A stretch of DNA of 7,977 bases from an uncultured Arcobacter sp. (GCA_913062735.1 CAJXWI010000098.1:1-7977), one strand, 5' to 3'; shown: positions 1 through 6,486, counted from the stretch's first letter. Notes: a model not told the origin generated them from the sequence alone. Numbers and translations: made by a program.

Positions 1-116
1 ATTTTTTATAAAAACGTTATTTTCTTCTATTTCTGTCTAGAATTAGCACATAATAGGTGAATTTCTTCATATTTTGGCCCATTTTGCTAAATAATAGCCA
101 TTTTGTTTTATTTGTA
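1..116. other. Leader region upstream of accB, no gene seen
   Basis: No convincing gene lies here. Plus-strand frame 1 is open from the left edge to a TGA at 58-60, but the predicted residues are low-complexity and hydrophobic, and I cannot link them to any family. No divergent start with a ribosome site is visible on the minus strand. The T run at 2-7 could be the tail of an upstream terminator, but its stem would lie outside the window. An 8-base direct repeat, CCATTTTG, occurs at 79-86 and 98-105, and the 6-base inverted pair TTAGCA (43-48) / TGCTAA (85-90) flanks part of the region. Neither has a known role. Confidence 0.5.
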
Positions 117-139
117 TATAATTAATAATACTGTATTAT
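117..139 (+). promoter_or_regulatory. Candidate accBC promoter (-10 boxes)
   Basis: A perfect TATAAT lies at 117-122, preceded by TG at 113-114 and T-rich DNA. A second, poorer -10-like box, TATTAT, lies at 134-139. There is no recognisable -35 box, which fits the known sigma-70 promoter style of Campylobacterota. A start near 129 or 146 would give a short leader ahead of the accB ribosome site. Which box is used cannot be decided from the sequence. Confidence 0.5.
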
Positions 140-158
140 AACAAAAATTTAGAGAAAA

Positions 159-163
159 AAAGG
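159..163 (+). promoter_or_regulatory. Ribosome binding site of accB
   Basis: AAAGG is placed six bases before the ATG at 170, which supports that ATG as the accB start. Confidence 0.7.
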
Positions 164-169
164 CTAGAT

Positions 170-628
170 ATGGACTTCAAAGAGATAAAAGAATTAATCA
201 GAGTATTTGATAAAAGTGAACTAAATAAGCTAAAAGTTAAAGATGAAAACTTTGAAATTGCATTACAAAAAGGTTTTGAAGGTGCTACTGTTGTAACTTC
301 AGCTCCTATTGTAGCGCCAGTTGCTGCTGCTATTGCTGCCCCTGTTGTTGCAAGTGTTGCTAATGTTTCTGCTCCTGAAGAAAACTTAGGTGATACTATT
401 GATGCTCCAATGATTGGAACATTTTATGCATCTCCGTCACCAGAAGCTAGTAATTTTGTAAAAGTTGGAGACACTGTATCTAAAGGTCAAACTTTATGTA
501 TCTTAGAAGCTATGAAAATTATGAATGAAGTGGAAGCTGAATTTGACTGTAAAATCCTTAAAATATTAGTAGAAGATGGAAATCCAGTTGAATACGATAT
601 GCCTTTATTTGTTGTAGAAAAACTATAA
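170..628 (+). CDS. accB: Biotin carboxyl carrier protein of acetyl-CoA carboxylase (AccB/BCCP)
   Basis: This 152-residue protein carries the biotin of acetyl-CoA carboxylase and shuttles the carboxyl group from biotin carboxylase to the carboxyltransferase in the cytoplasm. The N-terminal part (about 1-38) is charged and probably helical. Residues 40-68 form an Ala/Val/Pro-rich flexible linker. The biotinyl (lipoyl-like) domain fills about 77-152. It contains APMIGTFY (79-86), a Ser-Pro-Ser-Pro segment matching the 'thumb' of the E. coli protein, and the biotinylation motif EAMKIMNE, with the modified lysine at Lys116. Ile117 replaces the Met of the common AMKM motif, a conservative change. 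Length is normal for the family and the protein looks complete. The ATG has a good AAAGG site. accC follows after nine bases, the classic accBC pair. Confidence 0.96.
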   Translation: MDFKEIKELIRVFDKSELNKLKVKDENFEIALQKGFEGATVVTSAPIVAPVAAAIAAPVVASVANVSAPEENLGDTIDAPMIGTFYASPSPEASNFVKVGDTVSKGQTLCILEAMKIMNEVEAEFDCKILKILVEDGNPVEYDMPLFVVEKL

Positions 629-631
629 GAG
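626..631 (+). promoter_or_regulatory. Ribosome site of accC overlapping the accB stop
   Basis: TAAGAG overlaps the accB TAA stop (626-628) and sits six bases before the accC ATG at 638. It resembles TAAGGAG with one G missing. The arrangement suggests that translation of accC is coupled to that of accB, which would help keep the two subunits in proportion. Confidence 0.55.
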
Positions 632-637
632 CTCGTT

Positions 638-1990
638 ATGGCAGAAATTAAAAAAATACTAATTGCAAACCGTGGTGAAATTGTACAAAGAGCAGTACGA
701 ACCATAAGAGAAATGGGAAAAAAATCAGTTGCTGTATACAGTTCTGGTGATAAAGAAGCATCTTATTTAAAACATGCGGATGAAGCTGTATGTATAGGTG
801 CTCCTAGATCTGCTGATTCATATTTAAATATCCCAGCTATTATTGCAGCAGCTGAAATGACAGGTTGTGATGCAATTTTTCCTGGATATGGTTTTTTATC
901 AGAAAACAAAGATTTTGTTGAGATTTGTCGTTTACATAATATTAAATTTATTGGGCCTTCTGTTGAAGTTATGGAGAGAATGTCTGATAAATCTAAAGCA
1001 AAAGAAGAAATGATAAAAGCAGGTGTTCCTGTTGTTCCAGGTTCTACTGGTGCTATTAATTCTGTTGCAGAGGCAAAAGTTATTGCAAAAGAAATTGGTT
1101 ACCCAATTATGGCTAAAGCCTCTGCTGGTGGTGGTGGTAGAGGTCTTAGATTGATTTCTTCTGAGAAAGATTTTGAACAGTTATATATGGCTGCTTCTTC
1201 TGAAGCCTTAGCTGCTTTTGGAGATGGTTCTATGTATTTAGAGAGATTCATTAACAATCCACGTCATATTGAAGTTCAAGTTGTTGGGGATTCACATGGA
1301 AATGCTATTCATATTGGTGAGAGAGATTGTTCTTTACAGCGTCGTCATCAAAAAGTAATTGAAGAATCTCCTGCTATTCTTTTAGACGAAGATACAAGAG
1401 TAAAATTACATGCAGTTGCAGTAAAAGCTACAAAATATTTAAAATATGAAGGGGCTGGTACTTTTGAATTCTTAGCAGATGATAAACAAAATATCTATTT
1501 TATGGAAATGAATACAAGATTGCAAGTTGAGCATCCTGTTTCTGAAATGGTATCTGGTTTGGATTTAATTGAATTGATGATTCGTGTTGCAGAAGGAGAA
1601 AAACTTCCTGCACAAGAGAGTATCAAATTTAGAGGTCATGCAATCGAGTGTAGAATTACAGCTGAAGATCCTAACTCATTTTTACCAAGTCCAGGAAAAA
1701 TCACGCAATGGATGGTACCAGGCGGTAGAAACGTAAGAGTTGATAGCCATGTGTATACTAATTATGTTGTGCCTCAATACTACGATTCAATGATTGGGAA
1801 ACTGATTGTTTGGGGAAGAGATAGAAATAAAGCCATAAATATTATGAAAAGAGCTTTAAATGAATTTGAAGTTACTGGTATTAGAACAACTATACCTTTT
1901 CATATTAAAATGATGGAAAATGAAGATTTTATCGCGAATAACTACGATACTAAATACTTAGAGAACTACAAAAGTTTAGACGATATTTAA
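638..1990 (+). CDS. accC: Biotin carboxylase subunit of acetyl-CoA carboxylase (AccC)
   Basis: The enzyme uses ATP and bicarbonate to carboxylate the biotin on AccB, the first half-reaction of malonyl-CoA synthesis. At 450 residues it almost equals the E. coli enzyme and is complete. In order it shows: the N-terminal biotin-carboxylase domain with IANRGEI (9-15) and PGYGFLSEN (82-90); the ATP-grasp domain with Lys160 and the glycine-rich loop GGGGRG (164-169), PRHIEVQV (208-215), ERDCSLQRRHQK (228-239) and EMNTRLQVEHP (290-300); and the C-terminal domain with HAIECRI (334-340), AEDP and FLPSPGKI. Residues matching the metal- and ATP-binding Glu277 and Glu290 and catalytic Glu298, Arg294 and Arg339 are present. 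The lack of a biotinyl or carboxyltransferase domain separates it from pyruvate or propionyl-CoA carboxylase fusions. The neighbouring accB makes the acetyl-CoA carboxylase role nearly certain. Confidence 0.96.
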   Translation: MAEIKKILIANRGEIVQRAVRTIREMGKKSVAVYSSGDKEASYLKHADEAVCIGAPRSADSYLNIPAIIAAAEMTGCDAIFPGYGFLSENKDFVEICRLHNIKFIGPSVEVMERMSDKSKAKEEMIKAGVPVVPGSTGAINSVAEAKVIAKEIGYPIMAKASAGGGGRGLRLISSEKDFEQLYMAASSEALAAFGDGSMYLERFINNPRHIEVQVVGDSHGNAIHIGERDCSLQRRHQKVIEESPAILLDEDTRVKLHAVAVKATKYLKYEGAGTFEFLADDKQNIYFMEMNTRLQVEHPVSEMVSGLDLIELMIRVAEGEKLPAQESIKFRGHAIECRITAEDPNSFLPSPGKITQWMVPGGRNVRVDSHVYTNYVVPQYYDSMIGKLIVWGRDRNKAINIMKRALNEFEVTGIRTTIPFHIKMMENEDFIANNYDTKYLENYKSLDDI

Positions 1991-2014
1991 AAATAGGCAA
2001 AGGCCTATTTTTAA
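1987..2014 (+). terminator. Rho-independent terminator after accC
   Basis: A perfect 12-base-pair inverted repeat, TTAAAAATAGGC (1987-1998) and GCCTATTTTTAA (2003-2014), encloses a four-base loop, AAAG. The GGCC-containing core is followed by a T run. The left arm overlaps the accC stop codon. The A run on the left and T run on the right would let it work in both directions, though no minus-strand gene lies nearby. It separates accBC from the helicase gene. Confidence 0.85.
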
Positions 2015-2055
2015 TTTACTACAAATATAAAAGCTTAATTTAATATTAAATTAGA

Positions 2056-2092
2056 TATAATCCCCAAAATATACACATTTATATACTATAAT
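2056..2092 (+). promoter_or_regulatory. Candidate tandem helicase promoters (two TATAAT boxes)
   Basis: Two perfect TATAAT boxes lie at 2056-2061 and 2087-2092, 31 bases apart, between the accC terminator and the helicase gene. Neither has a clear -35 box, and AT-rich DNA precedes both, as expected in Campylobacterota. The second would give a transcript starting near 2099 with a leader of about 90 bases; the first, near 2068, a leader of about 120 bases. Confidence 0.55.
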
Positions 2093-2110
2093 TCCCTAGA
2101 AATGGCGATT

Positions 2111-2146
2111 GCTTAATAGAACATTTTTGTTTTTGTTTATTGAAGC
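2111..2146 (+). promoter_or_regulatory. Predicted hairpin in the helicase mRNA leader
   Basis: Bases 2111-2122 (GCTTAATAGAAC) can pair with 2135-2146 (GTTTATTGAAGC) to form 11 base pairs with single-base bulges at G2119 and G2142 and a 12-base, mostly U loop. A second small inverted repeat, ATATAC (2151-2156) and GTATAT (2159-2164), follows before the ribosome site. Structured leaders are known on cold-induced DEAD-box helicase mRNAs in other bacteria; a regulatory role here is inference. Confidence 0.4.
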
Positions 2147-2177
2147 TTATATATACGTGTATATCAAAAAAATATAC

Positions 2178-2181
2178 AAGG
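2178..2181 (+). promoter_or_regulatory. Ribosome binding site of the helicase gene
   Basis: AAGG lies six bases before the ATG at 2188 and fixes this as the start, which places the Q motif at the usual distance from the N-terminus. Confidence 0.7.
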
Positions 2182-2187
2182 TAAAAT

Positions 2188-3675
2188 ATGACTTTTAGTG
2201 AATTTGATTTTCAAAAAGACTTACACAAAGCAATTGATGAGGCAGGGTTTACAGAACCTAGTCCTATACAAGAACAAGCGATCCCTATCGTTTTAAAGGG
2301 AAAAGATATTGTTGCGCAAGCACAAACAGGTACAGGTAAAACTGCAGCATTCGGACTTCCTATTTTAAATATGATGAAGAAAGAAAAAGGTGTTCAAGGT
2401 GTTATTATTTGTCCTACTAGAGAACTTGCTATGCAAGTTTCAGATGAAATTTTTAGATTTGGAAAATTTTTAGGTATTTCTACTGCTACTGTTTATGGTG
2501 GGCAAGCTTACTCTAGACAATTAAAACATATTGAAACGGCTGGTATTATTGTAGCAACTCCAGGAAGATTCATTGATTTATTAAAAACAGGAAAAATCAA
2601 GATTAAACCTTCTTTTGTTGTTTTAGATGAAGCGGATGAGATGTTAGATATGGGATTCTTAGATGATATTAAAGAAATTTTTACATTTATGCCTGAAGAG
2701 AGACAAACATTATTATTCTCTGCAACTATGCCAACTGCTATTAAAAACTTAGCAAAAACTATTTTAAAAGAACCAGAATTTATTACATTAACGCAAAAGA
2801 ATATTACAAATGATAATATTTCTCAATCGTTTTATGTAGTTGATGAATATGAAAGAGATGATGCTTTAATTAGATTATATGATTTTATGAATCCAAGTAA
2901 ATCTATAATCTTTTGTAGAACTAAAAAAGAAGTTGATAGATTATCTACTTATTTAGTATCTCAAGGTTACAGTGCAAAAGCATTACATGGTGATATGGAG
3001 CAAAGACAAAGAGAAGAAGCAATTAGAGCTTTTAAACGTTCAAACGTTGAAGTATTAATTGCAACTGATGTTGCAGCACGTGGACTTGATGTAAACGATG
3101 TTACTCACGTATTTAATTACCACTTACCATTTGATTCTGAGTCTTATGTACATAGAATTGGAAGAACAGGAAGAGCTGGTAAAAAAGGATCTGCTGTTTC
3201 TATTGTAACTCCACATGAGTTTAGAATGATTCAAAGAATTCAAAAAACTACAGGTTCTACATTAGAAGCTAAAGTTGTTCCAAATATCAATCTTGTAAGA
3301 GATCAAAAAACTTCTTCTTTAGTTGAAAAAATTAAAGATCAAGAAGGTTTTGATGCTGGAATGAAAATCGTTGAAATGTTAAAAGAAGAATATGATTTAT
3401 CAACTATTGCTTATAAACTTGCATCTATGTTAAGTGAAGAAGCTACAGTAGCTGGTAAAAACTACATCGGAAAATCTGAAGGTGATATTGAGCGATTATT
3501 CGAGCGAATGAAAACTGAAAAAGATGATGGACGTTCAGGTGGACGTGGTCACTTTAGAAATAGAAATCGTGGTGGATCAAGAGGCGGTTCAAGAGACGGT
3601 GGTTCAAGAGGTGGTTCAAGAGACGGTGGTTCTAGAAACTCTTCTAGAAACGGTTCAAGAGATTCAAGAGGTTAA
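2188..3675 (+). CDS. DEAD-box ATP-dependent RNA helicase with Arg/Gly/Ser-rich tail
   Basis: This 495-residue cytoplasmic helicase should unwind short RNA duplexes, with likely roles in ribosome assembly, mRNA turnover and cold growth. All core motifs are intact: the Q motif (Phe21 to Gln28), motif I AQTGTGKT (45-52), Ia PTREL (76-80), TPGR (124-127), II DEAD (147-150), III SAT (178-180), IV around IIFCRTK (240-246), V with ATDVAARGLD (292-301) and VI HRIGRTGR (322-329). Residues about 370-440 form a charged helical segment that resembles DeaD/CshA-type helicases more than RhlE, but I do not assign a symbol. The tail (about 449-495) is basic, made of Gly, Ser, Arg and Asp, with two copies of GGSRGGSRD; it is probably disordered and RNA-binding. 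The gene stands alone between terminators with its own promoter. Confidence 0.93.
   Translation: MTFSEFDFQKDLHKAIDEAGFTEPSPIQEQAIPIVLKGKDIVAQAQTGTGKTAAFGLPILNMMKKEKGVQGVIICPTRELAMQVSDEIFRFGKFLGISTATVYGGQAYSRQLKHIETAGIIVATPGRFIDLLKTGKIKIKPSFVVLDEADEMLDMGFLDDIKEIFTFMPEERQTLLFSATMPTAIKNLAKTILKEPEFITLTQKNITNDNISQSFYVVDEYERDDALIRLYDFMNPSKSIIFCRTKKEVDRLSTYLVSQGYSAKALHGDMEQRQREEAIRAFKRSNVEVLIATDVAARGLDVNDVTHVFNYHLPFDSESYVHRIGRTGRAGKKGSAVSIVTPHEFRMIQRIQKTTGSTLEAKVVPNINLVRDQKTSSLVEKIKDQEGFDAGMKIVEMLKEEYDLSTIAYKLASMLSEEATVAGKNYIGKSEGDIERLFERMKTEKDDGRSGGRGHFRNRNRGGSRGGSRDGGSRGGSRDGGSRNSSRNGSRDSRG
3571..3636 (+). repeat. 27-base tandem repeat coding the helicase Gly/Ser/Arg tail
   Basis: Two 27-base units (3571-3597 and 3598-3624) each encode GGSRGGSRD, and a partial third (3625-3636) encodes GGSR. 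Units differ at a few third codon positions (for example GGA/GGT and GGC/GGT), so this is an ageing repeat rather than a fresh duplication. Each unit keeps the reading frame, so slippage by whole units would alter only tail length. Confidence 0.85.
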
Positions 3676-3683
3676 TCCCTCTT
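3666..3683 (+). terminator. Weak candidate terminator at the helicase stop
   Basis: AAGAGG (3666-3671) and CCTCTT (3678-3683) form a perfect six-base-pair stem with a six-base loop that contains the TAA stop codon. The following sequence is pyrimidine-rich but only a short T run is present, so termination may be weak or partly Rho-dependent. Confidence 0.4.
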
Positions 3684-3843
3684 TTATCCTCTCTTATCTC
3701 TACTTTTTCCTTCTTTAACACTCCTTATATTATTATTTACATATCCTTCTTAAAATATTCACTTTTTATTTGAACATTCATTAAAAAAAATAAGAATATT
3801 ATATAGAGAAATTACACAAAATAGGGCCTTTAGTCATATATGC
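3684..3843. other. AT-rich intergenic stretch, no gene seen
   Basis: No start codon with a ribosome site and a sensible reading frame was found here on either strand. The stretch is pyrimidine-rich at first, then A/T-rich. AATATTC (3754-3760) and GAATATT (3793-3799) are an inverted pair about 30 bases apart, too far and too AT-rich for me to claim a functional structure. Confidence 0.45.
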
Positions 3844-3865
3844 TTAAGTTTTTTTTAAGTTTTTT
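3844..3865 (+). repeat. Perfect 11-base tandem repeat upstream of the phosphate transporter
   Basis: TTAAGTTTTTT occurs twice back to back (3844-3854 and 3855-3865). A degenerate third copy at 3867-3877 keeps the AAGT core (AAGT at 3846, 3857 and 3869). The second copy ends 16 bases before the TATAAT box. The 11-base period, one helical turn, is that of Pho-box operators bound by PhoB-type response regulators. It is equally the period of the T-rich tracts that replace the -35 box in Campylobacterota promoters. The repeat is directly visible; an operator role is inference. Confidence 0.5.
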
Positions 3866-3881
3866 ATAAAGTAAATTCCAT

Positions 3882-3887
3882 TATAAT
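3882..3887 (+). promoter_or_regulatory. Promoter -10 box of the pit operon
   Basis: A perfect TATAAT follows phased T-rich tracts, with no -35 box. A start near 3894 would give a leader of roughly 37 bases before the TTG at 3931. This is the only good promoter I see for the three genes that follow. Confidence 0.6.
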
Positions 3888-3917
3888 CCTACGAATATTT
3901 AGTTACATAACAGTTAC

Positions 3918-3924
3918 AAAAAGG
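3918..3924 (+). promoter_or_regulatory. Ribosome site that fixes the TTG start of pit
   Basis: AAAAAGG ends six bases before the TTG at 3931. No in-frame ATG occurs until residue 57, inside the first conserved transport motif region, so this site decides for the TTG start. Confidence 0.75.
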
Positions 3925-3930
3925 TTTATT

Positions 3931-5502
3931 TTGAATATCAATAAAATTGATACAGTTACAAGCACTTCATTATCCGCATTTGCTAAGTTTTCTTTGGCAC
4001 TACTCTTTATAGTTTTAGTATTCTTTTGGTCATATACCACTCATGAGGGTTTACCTAATAACACCTTTTTAGTTTTAGGAGCAGTATTTGGTGCTTATAT
4101 GGCTATGAATATTGGTGCGAATGATGTTGCTAATAATGTAGGTCCTGCTGTTGGATCTAAAGCAATGACTATGATGTGGGCAATTATTATTGCTGCTGTG
4201 TTTGAAGCCTTGGGTGCTTTTATTGCTGGTGGAGATGTTGTAAAAACAATTAAAAAAGGAATTATTGATCCTGCTTTAATATCTGATCCTGAAGTGTTTA
4301 TTTGGGTAATGTCTGCTGCTTTATTATCTGCTGCAATTTGGCTTAATTTCGCAACTGCAATTGGAGCACCTGTCTCTACTACTCACTCCATTGTGGGGGG
4401 AGTTATGGGAGCTGGTATTGCCGCTGCTGGTTTTTCTATTGTTGCTTGGGGTACAATGGCAAAAATTGCTGCGTCTTGGGTTATCTCTCCTTTATTAGGT
4501 GGTATTATTGCTGCTGCATTTTTGTTTTTTATTAAGAAAAAAATTATGTATAAAAAAGACATGGTTCAAAGTGCAAAGATTATAGTTCCCTATTTGATTT
4601 CAGTTATGACCTTTGTTTTTTCAACGTATTTAATTTTAAAAGGACTAAAGAAATTAATTAAACTTGATTTATTGTCTGCTGCTGGAATTGCATTAATAAT
4701 TGCTGTTATTGTTTTTGTTATTGTGAAACCATTTATTGAAAAAGCTGCTTTAAAACTTGAGAATTCAAGAGTTCAAGTGAATTCTCTGTTTACTATTCCT
4801 TTAATTTTTGCTGCTGCTTTACTTTCTTTTGCTCATGGTGCGAATGATGTTGCTAATGCTATTGGCCCCTTGGCAGCAATTAATGACGCAGTTGTTAATA
4901 TGGGAGTATCTTCTAAAGTAGAAATTCCATTTTGGATTATGGGAATAGGGGCTTTAGGTATTGCTGTTGGTTTAGCACTGTATGGTCCTAAGCTTATTAA
5001 AACAGTTGGTAGCGAAATTACTGAGCTTGATCAAGTAAGAGCATTCTCAATAGCTATGGCTGCTGCTATTACTGTTATAATTGCATCTCAACTTGGACTT
5101 CCTGTTTCTTCTACTCATATTGCAGTGGGAGGAGTATTCGGAGTTGGTTTTTTACGTGAGTACTTAGATTCTTCTGAGAGTAAAATGATTTCACAAATGA
5201 GAAAACGACTTAAAAGAGATAAAAAGATATTAAACTCTTTAGAATCTGAACTTTTTAAAATTGAAAACATTGAAAAAAAATCAAAAAGTGATTATCAAAG
5301 AATTGTTGAATTATACAAATTAATTGATAATAATATTGAAGTTGTTAAAGAAGATAAAAAACAATTTAAATCTGCTAAAAGTGTAAAATATGTAAAAAGG
5401 GATGCAGTTAAAAAAATTATTGCTGCTTGGGTTATTACTGTTCCTGCAGCTGCTCTTCTGTCTGCTAGTGTATTTTTTATGATTAAAGGTATTATGTCTT
5501 AA
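3931..5502 (+). CDS. pit: PiT-family inorganic phosphate transporter
   Basis: This inner-membrane carrier (PHO4 family) imports phosphate, in bacteria usually as a metal-phosphate complex with protons. The 523-residue protein has the family's inverted-repeat design. The first half carries GANDVANNVGPAVGSKA (62-78) and GAPVSTTHSIVG (145-156); the second carries GANDVANAIGPLAA (303-316) and GLPVSSTHIAVGG (389-401). Both GANDVAN and STTH/SSTH signatures are intact, so transport should work. About a dozen hydrophobic segments are visible, the first at roughly 20-33. A charged, Lys/Glu-rich, probably coiled segment of about 85 residues (410-493) lies before the last membrane helix (about 496-518). 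Translation starts at TTG with a good AAAAAGG site. No PhoU-like (DUF47) partner, often found beside PiT genes, is present. Substrate choice between phosphate and sulfate is inferred from family. Confidence 0.92.
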   Translation: MNINKIDTVTSTSLSAFAKFSLALLFIVLVFFWSYTTHEGLPNNTFLVLGAVFGAYMAMNIGANDVANNVGPAVGSKAMTMMWAIIIAAVFEALGAFIAGGDVVKTIKKGIIDPALISDPEVFIWVMSAALLSAAIWLNFATAIGAPVSTTHSIVGGVMGAGIAAAGFSIVAWGTMAKIAASWVISPLLGGIIAAAFLFFIKKKIMYKKDMVQSAKIIVPYLISVMTFVFSTYLILKGLKKLIKLDLLSAAGIALIIAVIVFVIVKPFIEKAALKLENSRVQVNSLFTIPLIFAAALLSFAHGANDVANAIGPLAAINDAVVNMGVSSKVEIPFWIMGIGALGIAVGLALYGPKLIKTVGSEITELDQVRAFSIAMAAAITVIIASQLGLPVSSTHIAVGGVFGVGFLREYLDSSESKMISQMRKRLKRDKKILNSLESELFKIENIEKKSKSDYQRIVELYKLIDNNIEVVKEDKKQFKSAKSVKYVKRDAVKKIIAAWVITVPAAALLSASVFFMIKGIMS

Positions 5503-5515
5503 TCCTATTTGCAAA

Positions 5516-5531
5516 AGGGCTTTAGGGCTTT
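5516..5531 (+). repeat. AGGGCTTT tandem duplication at the permease start
   Basis: AGGGCTTT occurs twice in tandem (5516-5523 and 5524-5531). The second copy puts AGGG (5524-5527) five bases before the ATG at 5533, acting as a plausible ribosome site; the first lies too far from that ATG. The TTG at 5509 has no such site, so this pair favours the ATG start. Confidence 0.5.
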
Positions 5532-5532
5532 T

Positions 5533-6486
5533 ATGTTAAAATCCTTTAATTATTATAAAGGATCTTTTATAGAAGCTCTTACTTCCGTTGCCGCCATTTA
5601 CTTACTTATTATTATTGGGTATTTATTAAAAATAATTTTTAAAGATGACATTCACGAAAAAAGTTTTGTTTTATTAAGTTTGTATTTTTTACAACCAATA
5701 CTTGTTTTTTGGGGTTTAACAAGAGAAAAACTAAACTTTGATTTTTTTATTTCTCCACTAATATATTTTTCCGCTATTTTTTTAGTACTTATCATGGCCT
5801 TATTTTATGTTCGTTTTGTATTTGATAACAGCAATGATAAAGCACTCTTTTTATCTTCAGCACTTGTTGGAAATACTGGAAACTTAGGTATTCCCTTAGG
5901 TATTGCCTTATTTGGGGTATCTTCAGTACCTTATACTTCAATTTTAAATATAGCAAATATTTTTTTTATTTTTATATTCTCAGTATATTTTTTAGCTGGC
6001 GAAAAATTTTCGTTTTTAAAAGCACTTAAAAATATTTTTAAAATACCTGCAATTACAGTTACTTTTTTTGCAATTTTATTTAATTATTTTGATTTTACTC
6101 TAAATATGCATTTTGATAAAGTTTTTACTATGGCTGCATACACTGCTATTGTTATGCAATTAATTGTTTTTGGTATTTTCATGAGCCAAATCTCAATTAA
6201 AAAAGCAAATTGGAAATTAAGTCTTAATATTGTTTTATTTAAACATATTATTTTACCTCTTGTAGGTTTAATTGGTTTGGTTTATTTTGAAGTTGAACCC
6301 TTTTTAGCTTCAATTATATTCTTAGAATTAATGGTTCCTTTGGCGATTAATAATGTTAATTTGGCATCTTTATTTAATAGAAATCCTATTGATGCTACTT
6401 TTAGTATTTTACTAAGTTCCATAGTTTTTGTTGCACTTATTTATGTTTATCTTTTAATCATAAATCATTTTTTTAAAGTTTCTTAG
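5533..6486 (+). CDS. AEC-family (auxin efflux carrier-like) membrane permease
   Basis: This is a 317-residue integral membrane protein with about ten hydrophobic segments, as in the AEC / membrane transport protein family. Bacterial members include carriers of malate and other organic acids or amino acids; the substrate here cannot be read from sequence. The first helix has the typical IYLLIIIGYLL, followed by a helix with LQPILVFWGL. The diagnostic central motif GNTGNLGIPLGIALFG (113-128 counted from the ATG) marks the broken helix of the family. The C-terminal half repeats the fold, with PLAINNVNLASLFN near the end. I chose ATG 5533 over an in-frame TTG at 5509 because of the AGGG site five bases ahead; the TTG would add eight residues. 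It starts 30 bases after pit with no terminator between, and its TAG stop directly abuts the next gene. Confidence 0.85.
   Translation: MLKSFNYYKGSFIEALTSVAAIYLLIIIGYLLKIIFKDDIHEKSFVLLSLYFLQPILVFWGLTREKLNFDFFISPLIYFSAIFLVLIMALFYVRFVFDNSNDKALFLSSALVGNTGNLGIPLGIALFGVSSVPYTSILNIANIFFIFIFSVYFLAGEKFSFLKALKNIFKIPAITVTFFAILFNYFDFTLNMHFDKVFTMAAYTAIVMQLIVFGIFMSQISIKKANWKLSLNIVLFKHIILPLVGLIGLVYFEVEPFLASIIFLELMVPLAINNVNLASLFNRNPIDATFSILLSSIVFVALIYVYLLIINHFFKVS

Noticed and set aside
1..60. Open plus-strand frame from the left edge as the end of an upstream gene
   Set aside because: Only 19 low-complexity codons are visible before the stop and no family could be recognised, so a partial gene is not supported.
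515..520. Ile in place of Met after the biotinylated lysine of AccB (AMKI)
   Set aside because: It is a conservative change at a position that tolerates variation; the lysine and surrounding motif are intact, so loss of biotinylation is not expected.
487..705. Minus-strand open frame of 72 codons across the accB/accC junction
   Set aside because: It lies opposite two certain genes and shows no family features or ribosome site.
2103..2114. TGGCGATTGCTT as a sigma-54 promoter
   Set aside because: The GG and GC elements are far closer together than the fixed spacing of a -24/-12 promoter.
2102..2116. Four-codon upstream frame ATG-GCG-ATT-GCT-TAA in the helicase leader
   Set aside because: It has no ribosome site and is too short to distinguish from chance; it overlaps the predicted hairpin, so I kept only the hairpin.
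3524..3718. Plus-strand frame of 64 codons over the helicase tail
   Set aside because: It is the out-of-frame reading of the Gly/Ser/Arg repeat, giving a Val/Gln/Glu-rich low-complexity product.
3754..3799. AATATTC/GAATATT inverted pair as a hairpin or operator
   Set aside because: The arms are short, nearly all A/T and about 30 bases apart; such pairs are expected by chance in this base composition.
5320..5514. Minus-strand frame of 64 codons opposite the end of pit
   Set aside because: It mirrors the AT-rich coding of the charged loop, giving Asn/Phe-rich low-complexity residues, with no independent support.
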